DNA of 52,050 nt from Paramuribaculum sp. (GTDB lineage: Bacteria > Bacteroidota > Bacteroidia > Bacteroidales > Muribaculaceae): the NCBI GenBank assembly GCA_029052015.1, contig JAIDJW010000143.1, forward strand, positions 1 to 52,050, given 5' to 3'. The translations under genes and the position numbers were made by a program. Positions 1 through 9,508 of this stretch are shown one piece after another (position 1 is the first letter of the stretch; every line of letters starts with the position of its first letter). Below the pieces are notes generated by a model that did not search any database, was not told the origin of the DNA, and was given only the letters and a program-made list of their open reading frames with translations.

Positions 1-62
1 TGCCTGTGGCATCATACGGTCCGATAATATTAAACTAATGGGAGTTTCTCGACACCCTTGAG

Positions 63-1142
63 ATGATACCGGTCAATCGTCCGGCGGCAGTCGGCAACGC
101 TTTTGACTGGATTGACGACATAAATGCTCAGACATTGATGCTCAGACGCGCGCAGCAGGAATATGTGTCAAACAATCCCGGCAAAATAAGGTGGAATGCC
201 AGGAATCTTCCGGAACCGCCAGCACAGTACAACGCATACGTCGACCCCGTGACTACCCGCATAGTGATTGAAGAGAGAAAACTCGGCGACCACTCGGCGC
301 AGGTTAACGAACTGCTCGATGTCAAGCCAATCGACTGGATTCAGAGCTTTAACGCATCGCTTCAGTTCAGCCAGGCATACGTTTCGCCAAACTGGTATCA
401 GGGCGGCAACCGCTCTCTGCTGGCACTGCTCAATGTGGTGTATAATGTCAAGCTCAACCAGAAGCTGCACCCCAAGCTTCTCTTTGAAACGACAGTCGCA
501 TATAAACTGGGCATAAACAGCGCGCCTGACGACACAGTGAGGTCATACAACATGAGCGAGGACCTCTTCCAGATAAACAGCACTTTCGGCTACAAAGCCG
601 TGCGCAGATGGTACTACTCAGCCAACCTGCAGTTCAAGACACAGATGTTTCGCAGCCACCAGTCCAATTCCGACAAACTCAGGGCCGCATTCCTGTCGCC
701 CGGCGAGCTGAATGTCGGCCTCGGTATGACATACGAGTACACCAACAAGCGCAAGACATTCAATTTCAATGCCTCTATTTCTCCCCTTTCATGGCAGATG
801 CGCACCTGCATCAACAACCAGATTGATGAAACCGCCTACGACATCAAGCCGGGACGCAATGTCGTAAACAAGATAGGTAGCAGCGCCGAATATTTCATGA
901 ACTGGAAGGTGACATACAACATAGCATACACATCGCGAATGTTTCTTTTCACAGACTACGAGCGGTTTCAGGGCGACTGGGAGCACACCATCGCGTTCAA
1001 CATCAACAAATACCTCTCCACTCAGATATACGCCCACATGAGATACGACACCACAACCCCGCGCGTTAAGGAGTCTTGGCACAAATTCCAGTTCAAGGAG
1101 ATATTCAGCCTCGGTTTCACATATAAGTTCGCCAACACATAA
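63..1142 (+). CDS. DUF3078-like outer-membrane beta-barrel protein, N-terminus apparently missing or interrupted
   Basis: 359 aa ORF with alternating amphipathic beta-strand pattern to the C-terminus (LGFTYKF), 'NNPGKIRWNARNLPEPP' motif resembling DUF3078 proteins; no signal peptide at the ATG; in-frame TAA at 36-38. Confidence 0.6.
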   Translation: MIPVNRPAAVGNAFDWIDDINAQTLMLRRAQQEYVSNNPGKIRWNARNLPEPPAQYNAYVDPVTTRIVIEERKLGDHSAQVNELLDVKPIDWIQSFNASLQFSQAYVSPNWYQGGNRSLLALLNVVYNVKLNQKLHPKLLFETTVAYKLGINSAPDDTVRSYNMSEDLFQINSTFGYKAVRRWYYSANLQFKTQMFRSHQSNSDKLRAAFLSPGELNVGLGMTYEYTNKRKTFNFNASISPLSWQMRTCINNQIDETAYDIKPGRNVVNKIGSSAEYFMNWKVTYNIAYTSRMFLFTDYERFQGDWEHTIAFNINKYLSTQIYAHMRYDTTTPRVKESWHKFQFKEIFSLGFTYKFANT

Positions 1143-1738
1143 TGCGCCGCCTACTCTCTCTCCTTATCCTCGCTGTCGGCATGGCTACTGCCGTTTACGG
1201 CGAAACAGCTCTGCCGGCAACCTCACCTGCTCCCCTGCCCGGCTACAATGACAGGACTGTAGTGCAAAAGCGCATAGCGGCTTCAGGTCCACACCGTATC
1301 GAAGGAATATGGCGATTTCCCGAAACCGGATCGACAGTAGCCATAGAACGCGAGGACAACAACCGCGCACATCCGGGAGCAGTAACATACCGCATGATTG
1401 TGATGCGCAGCGACAACCGCTCGATACGCCCCGGCACATTTATGGGAATAATCACTCCCAGCGTCAAAAGTGATGTTTTCGATGCAAGCATATACACTTC
1501 ATCACACCGCAACAGCAGTCTGGATTCGCCCAGACGATTCACCCTCACCCTTGCCGAAAAGGGCGACCGCCTCGTTTTCTCGCGTGTGAAAAGCAAATAT
1601 TCGCTCAATCTGTGGCGGATTCTGCCATATATGTTCCGCTATGCGGTGCGCCGCAACAACAATACAGGAGAAGCCCCCGAAGGATGCGTCAAAATTTTTC
1701 CCGCACCGGCTGTTCCTGCCGAGCCACGTTATCTATGA
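1142..1738 (+). CDS. hypothetical secreted protein
   Basis: 198 aa ORF with clear signal peptide (MRRLLSLLILAVGMATAVYG); start codon overlaps the preceding stop. Confidence 0.7.
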   Translation: MRRLLSLLILAVGMATAVYGETALPATSPAPLPGYNDRTVVQKRIAASGPHRIEGIWRFPETGSTVAIEREDNNRAHPGAVTYRMIVMRSDNRSIRPGTFMGIITPSVKSDVFDASIYTSSHRNSSLDSPRRFTLTLAEKGDRLVFSRVKSKYSLNLWRILPYMFRYAVRRNNNTGEAPEGCVKIFPAPAVPAEPRYL

Positions 1739-2202
1739 AAACAATTCTTGTGCTAATCCTGAGTTTGTGTTTCCTGTGGGCTTCTGCCGACAAAACCACC
1801 CGCCGCGGGCTCAGGGTTGCCGCTCCTACAAAAACCGAAGCAAGGAGCAATACCGCTGCCGACACCGTCGCTCCCTCTCCCGGCATGGTAGAGCTCAGCG
1901 GATATGACAAGCCCCTGCGGTCAAACAAAGAATCCATCTACATCACCAACGCCACCCGGCGTATCCTGCTGGAAACAGTGGTGGAAATCTCCTATTTCGA
2001 TAATTCCGGCCGACTGCTCCATAAGCGCGATGTGCGCATAAAAACAAATGTGCCTGCCGGAGAAACCCGACAGGCCACATTTTCTTCCTGGGACAAGCAG
2101 CGCACTATGTTCTACCACCGCAGCGGCAAGCCACGCACTGCCGACGGCACTCCCTACCGCATTAAAGCTGTGGCAAAAAGCGCCGTCTATGCCGTCAAAT
2201 GA
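1735..2202 (+). CDS. hypothetical secreted protein
   Basis: ORF listed from 1612; the ATG at 1735 gives a signal peptide (MKTILVLILSLCFLWASA) and overlaps the preceding TGA. Confidence 0.65.
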   Translation: MKTILVLILSLCFLWASADKTTRRGLRVAAPTKTEARSNTAADTVAPSPGMVELSGYDKPLRSNKESIYITNATRRILLETVVEISYFDNSGRLLHKRDVRIKTNVPAGETRQATFSSWDKQRTMFYHRSGKPRTADGTPYRIKAVAKSAVYAVK

Positions 2203-3174
2203 TTATCTGGAGTCACGAAGCTGAGTCAGCTCGAATGTACCCGACATATTCTGGACTTCAATCTTGCCGCTGAGAATCTCAAAAAAGAAATCGCGTATGC
2301 GCTCCACGCTCAAAGTGGCAGGATTTCCCGATGCATCCGGACCTAAATCATACGTTTTCAGCAGTTGTGAGCCCAGACTCGCCGCTGTGAGCAGAAAATG
2401 ATTGTGAAACTTGTCTGTGTCGATAAGGTCTGCCGCGAGCACCTTGCCCACAACCGTGTAACAGCGCAGAGTACGGCGCACATCCTCTTCCGTCAGAGTC
2501 GACTTGACCTCGTCGGTATTGAAATCCATAGGTATTTTGCCGCTATCGGGGCTTTGTGGCAAACCGCGGTAGAGGGCGCCGAGATCGGCGAGCGAGAGAT
2601 TAAACATACGTGTGCCAGGAGTGGCGCTGAGTTTCTCTATCGAGAAGGCGCTGGGCAGCAGCAGATAGATGTCGCCCGCAATCCTTACTGCCGGGGCATT
2701 GAATGTACCTATGATAGAATTTGTCAGCTCTATATCCTGCGTGGCGAAAACTCCGCCGATAACAACGCAGTTTTCAAGTATCACCTCATCGGCATATATG
2801 CTGCCGGCAACAAAAGCGTTGACAAGCGTCACAGTCTTGCCATTAACATCGGAGTAGAATGTTGGACGACATCCGGCTGCGCGCGACACGATTGAGTTTG
2901 CCGAGCCCACGCTTTTGCGCATCTTTACCGAACCGGTGTTGTCTGAACTGACATACAACTCGGTCTGGGCGAAAACCGCCCCCTGGATATCAACATCGCC
3001 GGCACGCGCCTCGATGCGGTTGCCGAAAATCGGCCCCTCGACGATTGTGTCGCCGGTAAAGATGATATTGCGGTTGAGCTCCGCGATTTTTTCAGGGAGA
3101 ATTGATCCCCGGACAAGATTATCCTTTAATATGACATCGGTTTCGTTAAACCTTATTTCCTTTAATTCTTTCAT
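2203..3174 (-). CDS. bactofilin-like / polymer-forming beta-helix protein
   Basis: Repetitive short beta pattern (GDTIVEGPIFGNRIEARAGDVDIQGAVFAQTELYV...GSIYADEVILENCVVIGGVFATQDIEL) typical of right-handed beta-helix/bactofilin-like proteins; start at MKELKE preferred. Confidence 0.55.
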   Translation of the reverse strand: MKELKEIRFNETDVILKDNLVRGSILPEKIAELNRNIIFTGDTIVEGPIFGNRIEARAGDVDIQGAVFAQTELYVSSDNTGSVKMRKSVGSANSIVSRAAGCRPTFYSDVNGKTVTLVNAFVAGSIYADEVILENCVVIGGVFATQDIELTNSIIGTFNAPAVRIAGDIYLLLPSAFSIEKLSATPGTRMFNLSLADLGALYRGLPQSPDSGKIPMDFNTDEVKSTLTEEDVRRTLRCYTVVGKVLAADLIDTDKFHNHFLLTAASLGSQLLKTYDLGPDASGNPATLSVERIRDFFFEILSGKIEVQNMSGTFELTQLRDSR

Positions 3175-3184
3175 GGTCGAATTT

Positions 3185-4231
3185 TTAATCTTTTTGTTGG
3201 TGTGTATCTGACGCAATTGCCGATGTTGCATCGAGATTGAAAAGCGAGGACATATAGCTTCTCACTCTGTCGGCATGAGCATCGTTGCCGGTGATATTCT
3301 CCACAATGAGGGTGTTGTAGCATGACCGTATGCGTCCGGCATTGCCCGCACTAACCCTGGCGCTCCAGCTCTCCGACTCCATGCCGGAACCGATGGCTGC
3401 GGCGCGCCGGGAGTCTATCATCTGCGACGGATAAGTGGAGTGCTGCAGCCCCTGCGCTCCGCTCACCGTCTCGACGTATGCCACCGGCACATAGTGCACT
3501 CCGGAAACGGAAGCGTCAAGAAGGCAATGATTCAGCAGTCGGTCCATGTTCTGCTGGTGGCGCAGAAAAGAGTTTGCCCGGCCTATCGACTGCATGGCGT
3601 CACGCTTTGCTATCGAGGCGGCTATGCGTGCGTGCAATGCCGACCCTTCAGATGCTCCGACAGCTATCATTGCCGCTCCCTCCGAAGTTTCAGCCGAAAG
3701 CGCATCTGCCTGCCGCTTGAACTTAAACGCGGGCTGATCAAGAGAGTATATGCGGTTTTCGAGTTCATTGTCAAGGTCGGTAAACAGCTTTGTGTACCTC
3801 TCGCGAAGCCTGCGGTAGTCGTTTGACATCTGCGTCTGCTTTGCCACGCAACTTTTGGCCAGCTCGCGCAGATGAATGAGGTGCGCGTCGATATTGGCCC
3901 GCAATTCCGCAATCTGCTGGCTGATCTCGCTCTGTACGGTTTTGAAAAAACCTTTCACAATGGTCGACCCCACCTTCTGGGCCGCCTCGCCGATAGAAGC
4001 TACCTGGGCGGCTTCCGTGGCTACCACGCTGCCCGTGAGCATACCCACACCGGTGTTACACTGCGCCACAGAGGCGTCGAAAGGATCGGTGTCGACATTA
4101 ACATTGACTGTCACTGTCTCGTATGCCGTGCCGGAGTACGATGTTGTGCCGCCTGACTGCGATGCCGGATAGCTTACACTGCCGCTGTAGTGCACCGCTA
4201 TGGTTTTGGTGAATGATCTGGTGTAACTCAT
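3185..4231 (-). CDS. hypothetical helical protein, paralog of the 4228-5154 product
   Basis: 348 aa; 'GFFKTVQSEISQQIAELRANIDAHLIHLRE...RYTKLFTDLDNELENRIYSLDQPAF' aligns with the next gene; 4-nt overlap with that gene. Confidence 0.7.
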   Translation of the reverse strand: MSYTRSFTKTIAVHYSGSVSYPASQSGGTTSYSGTAYETVTVNVNVDTDPFDASVAQCNTGVGMLTGSVVATEAAQVASIGEAAQKVGSTIVKGFFKTVQSEISQQIAELRANIDAHLIHLRELAKSCVAKQTQMSNDYRRLRERYTKLFTDLDNELENRIYSLDQPAFKFKRQADALSAETSEGAAMIAVGASEGSALHARIAASIAKRDAMQSIGRANSFLRHQQNMDRLLNHCLLDASVSGVHYVPVAYVETVSGAQGLQHSTYPSQMIDSRRAAAIGSGMESESWSARVSAGNAGRIRSCYNTLIVENITGNDAHADRVRSYMSSLFNLDATSAIASDTHQQKD

Positions 4232-5154
4232 AGCGCTCCGTCCTTCAGGGTTGACATTTGGGCTGCGTTAAACATCTTCATCGCCATATCCTTTGCGCGC
4301 TGCGACATGCCAGACGAATCGACAAGCCTGCCGAACTCTCCGGCGAGCGCCCGCGACACCGGCGCGGGAGTCCACTGCGCATTCACGGCAGCCGCCGACA
4401 ATGCGGTGCGTATGGTGCCCTGCGCCTGCTGCGAGATGCCATGGTCGGTAACGTACACCGCGGTAGAGCGGTTGTCTGACGCGTCTATACGGCTCTCGCA
4501 CACCATCGCGGGATAAAGAATATGTCTGGAGGCTTCGCTGATATTCTCCGTCAACAGCACTTTGGCGGTCATATCATTGAGCTCGCGCGAACCTTCGAGA
4601 AAGCGCGAGGCGCTTCGCACCACCTGCATTCCGCGATATTTAATATTCGACGCTATTATATGCTGGCTCTGCTTCACGCTCTCCTCCTGCGACAGCGGCA
4701 CTATGGCCGTAAGCTGCGACGTGCGGTTTGTCACCTGCTCCATATCCTTTGTGGCGAAGTCCATCACCGGCCGGTCAAGCTCATACACTCTCTGCTTGAG
4801 ATTTCGGTTAATGGTGGTGAATGTCTTCAGATAGCGCGCGCTCGTGAGGTTATAGTCACGCTCCATGCGGTTGCGTATGGCTACAAGCTGCTTGCGCTGC
4901 TGGTTTAGCTGCATGAGATGCGAATCGACCTCGCTGCGCAATTTTGCCATCTTCTGCGAAATCTGCGAGCGTATGAGGGTATAGAATCCGCGGTTGACAT
5001 TGGAGCAGACATGCTCGGCGGCATCCTGCTCTGCTTTTATCACCGCCGCCTTCATTCCAACAACGGCCGCAGTGGTGCCGTTGATGTTATGGGTCACTGT
5101 GTTTATGCTGTGGGCCATCGGATTGGTATCCACAACGCAATCTATATATGCCAT
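4228..5154 (-). CDS. hypothetical helical protein, paralog of the 3185-4231 product
   Basis: 308 aa; 'GFYTLIRSQISQKMAKLRSEVDSHLMQLNQ...RYLKTFTTINRNLKQRVYELDRPVMDF'. Confidence 0.7.
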   Translation of the reverse strand: MAYIDCVVDTNPMAHSINTVTHNINGTTAAVVGMKAAVIKAEQDAAEHVCSNVNRGFYTLIRSQISQKMAKLRSEVDSHLMQLNQQRKQLVAIRNRMERDYNLTSARYLKTFTTINRNLKQRVYELDRPVMDFATKDMEQVTNRTSQLTAIVPLSQEESVKQSQHIIASNIKYRGMQVVRSASRFLEGSRELNDMTAKVLLTENISEASRHILYPAMVCESRIDASDNRSTAVYVTDHGISQQAQGTIRTALSAAAVNAQWTPAPVSRALAGEFGRLVDSSGMSQRAKDMAMKMFNAAQMSTLKDGAL

Positions 5155-5181
5155 GATTCTGTGACTTTGGAATGTTAGACA

Positions 5182-7347
5182 TCAATTGCCAGAAACCGGC
5201 GGAACAGGTGGTGTCGGAGGCACCGGAGGAACGGGAGGAACGCCTGATGGCTCGTTGTCATCAGATTCTTCTCCTGACTCTTCACCGGCTGCTTCATCTT
5301 CCTCATACTCCTCATCGGAATATTCTTCGCTCTCGCTGTCAGTATCGTCATTTTCGGGCTCTTCATCTTCGGGCTCTACCTCGACTTCACTTATACCGGC
5401 AACCTCAGAGCCGGCAGACACTTCCGGCTGCATTTCCGGAGACTGCTCCGGAGTTTCTCCTGCATTTTCCCCAGTCTCCGGCATCTGACTCTCCGCTTGC
5501 GGCTCCTCGGCTGCAGCATTGTCAAGCTCCTCAAGAGCATTTCTGGCTATCGACGGCAAATTGAGCGATATGTGCTCGAAGGTTATCGGCGCCACATTTG
5601 GCTGCGGCGGTAGCTGAGAGCTCTTGGCAAAGAGCGGGTTGACCTCCGCAAGATTCTTGCGGCGGCTGTCCATGTCGTGTATCTCGCTCGCTGCGGTAGC
5701 CACTTCGTTTGAATATCCGTCGCGCAGCTTGGCGTCGTAGTACTCCACATGCCCGAAGCGCTCCGCCTTGAGGTCTATATCCTCCTTCAGGCGGTCCATA
5801 TAATCCTCGAAATCGTTCTGCACACGCTGGAACTCCTGACTCTGCATCTCGAATGCCGCAAGACTCTGCGCAGCATTGTCAGTGCTCTCCACTACCGATG
5901 CTTCAAGCGAGCCGGAATTTGCCATGGAGTCCTCGGTGCGCTGGAGCGCTATGAGAGTGTTGTATGAAGCAACATAGTCGCGCAGACTCGCCTGCATGAG
6001 GTTGATGATGTCGGCGCTCTCGGCGCGGTTTGCACGATAGAAGGCATCGGTATCCTGATGCCACTTGTTGAGATAGCTCAGCTTCTGGTCCTTGATATGG
6101 TTGTATATTCTCAGGCGCTCCACACGGTTTTCAGTCATAAGGTTCTGCACCACCGGCGCCACAATCTCCTCATAGAGCTGGTGAACACCGAAAGGCATTG
6201 TGGTAACCGAACCGTCCTCTGCGGTCCATGTACCTGACACCGGATTGAATTTCACGCGTGAACTTGGGCGCAGGCTGAATGGCTCATATCCCTGCACATC
6301 GTCGGTGAAATCGAATTTTTCATTGCGTATGCGCTCGATTTCCTCAAATTCAAGCACCGGCGAGTAGTGATTGTAAGGAGCTTTGAGTATTCGATAAAGA
6401 AGTTTGTTTGACTCAAGCACAACCTTGCCTACCGAAGCCACCTTCAGCGCCGAGATTGCCTGAACGGAGCCGGCTATCGTCACCATCAGCGACTTGAGCA
6501 CATCCTCAAACTGCTGTGTTTCGGTTGACAACGATTTTTTCAGACGGTTGATTTCCTGAAATCGCCTTACACCCGGCTCATATTTCTCGCTATCGAAAAC
6601 ATTGAGCACCGGAGCGTCCTCCGGAATATCTCGTGTGCCGAAGGTGTGCAGCCTGTCAAGCTCGGGTGAATTATCGAGCACAAGGGGCAGGCTCACCGAA
6701 GTCGTGTCGAGATCGTCCATACAGTAGGAGATCGTGCGCAGAGAGCGGTCAAGTGCCCCGAGATAATCGTTTTGAGTCACTTCCTGGATAGAAAGCGAAT
6801 AGTCGTCGGTCTCTATTGTCTCGGTTTCTTCCGAACTCTCGATAACCGGTGCAATCTTCGACAAATCCTCAAGCTTACCTATAGTCTGAATCAAAAGGTC
6901 ATTCTGCTTGGGCTGCGAGAGGGTGACAACGCTGTCGGCAACGCTTCCGGTGTAGTCCACTATAAAGCTTTTGTCCTCATACTTTACCTGGTCCGCAACC
7001 GGCACGTATGCCACGCCTAATTTTGTCACCGCATAGCCTCGGAAAATCTCGTCGTGGAGCTTACGGAACTCGTCGATACGCTCGTCGATGCCCTGTATCT
7101 GCTTCTCATAGCCGCTCTTTTTTATGAAATAGACGAAAAATAGGATGATTGTCAGAAACCACACCCACAGCCCGGAGATTTTTTGCTGCAAAGCAGCTTT
7201 TTCCTCTTCGAGTGAGGCGATGTTGCGCTCGATACGTTCTTCCTCTTCAACTATCTTCTCGGCGGCCTGCCGATAGTAGTTGAAAAGAATTTTCGCTTCG
7301 TCCTGATACACGTTTTCGGAATCAGGGAAGATTCTACCTGTATTCAT
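5182..7347 (-). CDS. membrane-anchored coiled-coil protein with acidic, proline-rich C-terminal tail
   Basis: 721 aa; N-terminal coiled coil, one TM segment (LWVWFLTIILFFVYFI), acidic stretch (EEYSDEEYEEDEAAGEESGEESDDNE), terminal PPVPPVPPTPPVPPVSGN. Confidence 0.7.
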   Translation of the reverse strand: MNTGRIFPDSENVYQDEAKILFNYYRQAAEKIVEEEERIERNIASLEEEKAALQQKISGLWVWFLTIILFFVYFIKKSGYEKQIQGIDERIDEFRKLHDEIFRGYAVTKLGVAYVPVADQVKYEDKSFIVDYTGSVADSVVTLSQPKQNDLLIQTIGKLEDLSKIAPVIESSEETETIETDDYSLSIQEVTQNDYLGALDRSLRTISYCMDDLDTTSVSLPLVLDNSPELDRLHTFGTRDIPEDAPVLNVFDSEKYEPGVRRFQEINRLKKSLSTETQQFEDVLKSLMVTIAGSVQAISALKVASVGKVVLESNKLLYRILKAPYNHYSPVLEFEEIERIRNEKFDFTDDVQGYEPFSLRPSSRVKFNPVSGTWTAEDGSVTTMPFGVHQLYEEIVAPVVQNLMTENRVERLRIYNHIKDQKLSYLNKWHQDTDAFYRANRAESADIINLMQASLRDYVASYNTLIALQRTEDSMANSGSLEASVVESTDNAAQSLAAFEMQSQEFQRVQNDFEDYMDRLKEDIDLKAERFGHVEYYDAKLRDGYSNEVATAASEIHDMDSRRKNLAEVNPLFAKSSQLPPQPNVAPITFEHISLNLPSIARNALEELDNAAAEEPQAESQMPETGENAGETPEQSPEMQPEVSAGSEVAGISEVEVEPEDEEPENDDTDSESEEYSDEEYEEDEAAGEESGEESDDNEPSGVPPVPPVPPTPPVPPVSGN

Positions 7348-7416
7348 GGCATTGCTGATAAATGATAAAATGGTTTATAAAAACGGGTTAATTTAATTAT
7401 GTGTGTCTTATTAGTT

Positions 7417-8124
7417 CTATGCGAGACACGCCCTGCTGCGCCGGTTGCACAGCATCTCCATCTCGTCAAGAAGAGCGGCTATATTTTTTTCGTTGAGCGT
7501 ATATGCCGGTATTGCCCTTCGCATATCTCCGGCTATCTCAACAATGCGCCGCTCTGTGTCGGCAGCCTCGGTGCTAAGGCAGGGAGACGTGTAGCGCAGA
7601 GTCTCCGCAAGCTTGTCTATACGCGCCTTGACATCCGCGGACACTCCTTCCGCGTGAGCAGTCTGCTCAGCCAGCGCACGCACGGCACGCCGTGCCTCGT
7701 CGATTCCTCCCTGACGCTGAGACTCGGCTGCGTGCACTCTTGCCGCCTTGGCAGATGACGTGATGCCGGCGAAGATACCGCAGGCGAGCACAAACAGCAG
7801 CACAAGCTGCACTATCAACTGATATCTGAACGCCACAATGCTGCCTGTGTTCATCAGCAGCATAGCGCCGAGGGCCGCAAAGGCATACAGCCCCTTGACA
7901 TACCATCTTATGCCGATACCCGCCGCCTGCCGACCGGCCGGGTCATCAAGACTGACTGCCGGAGTAGCGATTGTGAACACCGCAAGCTGAAACACAATGC
8001 TGGCAACGACAATATTGAGTGTCAGGATATTTTCCGGCATTTCGCCGCCGAAAACCAGGAATGCGGCGATAATGAGAGCTTCGCCAGCTGCCGCGAGTAT
8101 ATAATAAAACGTTTTGTTCATCAT
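7417..8124 (-). CDS. hypothetical membrane protein with multiple TM helices and C-terminal cytoplasmic helical domain
   Basis: 235 aa; about four hydrophobic helices in the N-terminal half, charged helical C-terminal half. Confidence 0.65.
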   Translation of the reverse strand: MMNKTFYYILAAAGEALIIAAFLVFGGEMPENILTLNIVVASIVFQLAVFTIATPAVSLDDPAGRQAAGIGIRWYVKGLYAFAALGAMLLMNTGSIVAFRYQLIVQLVLLFVLACGIFAGITSSAKAARVHAAESQRQGGIDEARRAVRALAEQTAHAEGVSADVKARIDKLAETLRYTSPCLSTEAADTERRIVEIAGDMRRAIPAYTLNEKNIAALLDEMEMLCNRRSRACLA

Positions 8125-8133
8125 CGTTTGCGT

Positions 8134-9414
8134 TTAGCGTTTGTTGCCGCAGCGGGCGCAGAATTTAGAGCCGGGAGGGAAAGGAGCCCCACAACGGCTG
8201 CACACATCGGCGCCGGCAGCCCCTACAGGCTTGCCGCAGTTGGGGCAGAAAGCGGCTCCGGGCTGAAGCTTGGTGTCGCAACCCGGACAGCGCGCCTCTA
8301 TAACCAGAGGATTGCCGCAGCTCACACACCGACGGGCATTTTCGTCATTGTCGGTGCCGCACGCCGGGCAGGGATTATATTTGTGCCCGCAATTGGGACA
8401 ATAATCCATATTGGAGGGAAAGCGCTTGGCACAGCCTGCGCAGTACACCATCCTCACCTGCTGAGGCTGCTGCATGGGCTGCTGAGCACCGGGGGCGCCG
8501 GGCACAGCCCCCGGAGCAAAAGTGGGCTGCTGATACTGCGGGGTCATCATACCGGCGCCAACTCCTCCTCCGCCGCCCATGCCGCCCATCATGTTGATGG
8601 CCATGAGACCGCCGAGAAGTCCGCCGTTGTTGTCGCCGCCGAAGCTGCCTATTGCATTGTTGGCGGTGTTGAACATCTGCTCCTGCTGCCATGTGTGGCC
8701 CGTAATGCTCTGGGCACTCTGGCTCGACAGGGCTTCCTTGACCTTACGCCCTTCGGGGGTGGTGGTGTCAATATCTATATTGCTGACATAGAATTTGGTG
8801 AGCTCCAGCCCAAGGTCGTCCCAGAAAGGAGCCATCTGCTGCCGCAGCACATTCGAAATCTGGTCGAGATAGCCCGATATCTGTTTGTAGCCCACGTGAT
8901 TTGCGGTCATGAACTGCACAATAGCGCTCTTTGCTTTGGTTGTGAATTCGCCGGTAAACTGGCTCGTCATGTCAAACTCTGTGAAATCGACTTTTGGTCC
9001 CACCACTTTTACAAGAAACTTCTCCGCGTCAATAATCCTCAGACCGTACTGACCGTCTGCGGTCAGCGGGAGCATGGTGTTGTAGTCGCTGTCGTGTATA
9101 CTAAGGCTGCCGATGCTCCAGCCTATGTTGAAAGCCTGGATTCTGTTGACAAACCATATCTCTGCGGTAAAGGGATTTTTGCCTCCGAAAGGAAATCCGT
9201 AAAGATTGCGCAGTATAGGAAGATTCTCGGTGTTGAGAGTGTGGCGCCCCGGACCAAACTTGCCCATGAGCTTGCCTTTGGAAAAGAGCACTGCCTCCTG
9301 ACTCTCCTGCACAATCAGCTGTGTGTAAGTACTTAGATTGTTTTCCGGATATTTATGGGCATAGATGACAGGCATTCCCTGCGGTTGCCATATCACCGCA
9401 TCAATAATAGCCAT
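8134..9414 (-). CDS. SPFH domain protein with C-terminal zinc ribbons (YdjI/'virion core protein'-like)
   Basis: 426 aa; N-terminal SPFH-like region (SQEAVLFSKGKLMGKFGPGRHTLNTENLPIL), Gly-rich linker, then eight CxxC motifs (CAGC, CPNC, CPAC, CVSC, CPGC, CPNC, CSRC, CARC). Confidence 0.8.
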   Translation of the reverse strand: MAIIDAVIWQPQGMPVIYAHKYPENNLSTYTQLIVQESQEAVLFSKGKLMGKFGPGRHTLNTENLPILRNLYGFPFGGKNPFTAEIWFVNRIQAFNIGWSIGSLSIHDSDYNTMLPLTADGQYGLRIIDAEKFLVKVVGPKVDFTEFDMTSQFTGEFTTKAKSAIVQFMTANHVGYKQISGYLDQISNVLRQQMAPFWDDLGLELTKFYVSNIDIDTTTPEGRKVKEALSSQSAQSITGHTWQQEQMFNTANNAIGSFGGDNNGGLLGGLMAINMMGGMGGGGGVGAGMMTPQYQQPTFAPGAVPGAPGAQQPMQQPQQVRMVYCAGCAKRFPSNMDYCPNCGHKYNPCPACGTDNDENARRCVSCGNPLVIEARCPGCDTKLQPGAAFCPNCGKPVGAAGADVCSRCGAPFPPGSKFCARCGNKR

Positions 9415-9462
9415 TGCACTTTACTTTAAGGTTGATATTTAACAAATTAGATGTGTGTTTCG

Positions 9463-9494
9463 CAAATATAACCATTTTTTATCTTTTGTGCAAA
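9463..9494 (-). promoter_or_regulatory. Bacteroidetes sigma-ABfr-type promoter for the SPFH operon
   Basis: On the minus strand: TTTG - 20 nt - TATATTTG (plus-strand CAAA 9491-9494, CAAATATA 9463-9470), about 50 nt upstream of the SPFH start codon. Confidence 0.75.
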
Positions 9495-9508
9495 TAAAAG
9501 TAGCAGAG

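Noticed and set aside
8128-9336. 402-aa plus-strand ORF
   Set aside because: Antisense to the SPFH/zinc-ribbon gene, low-complexity His/Ala/Gly-rich translation; shadow ORF.
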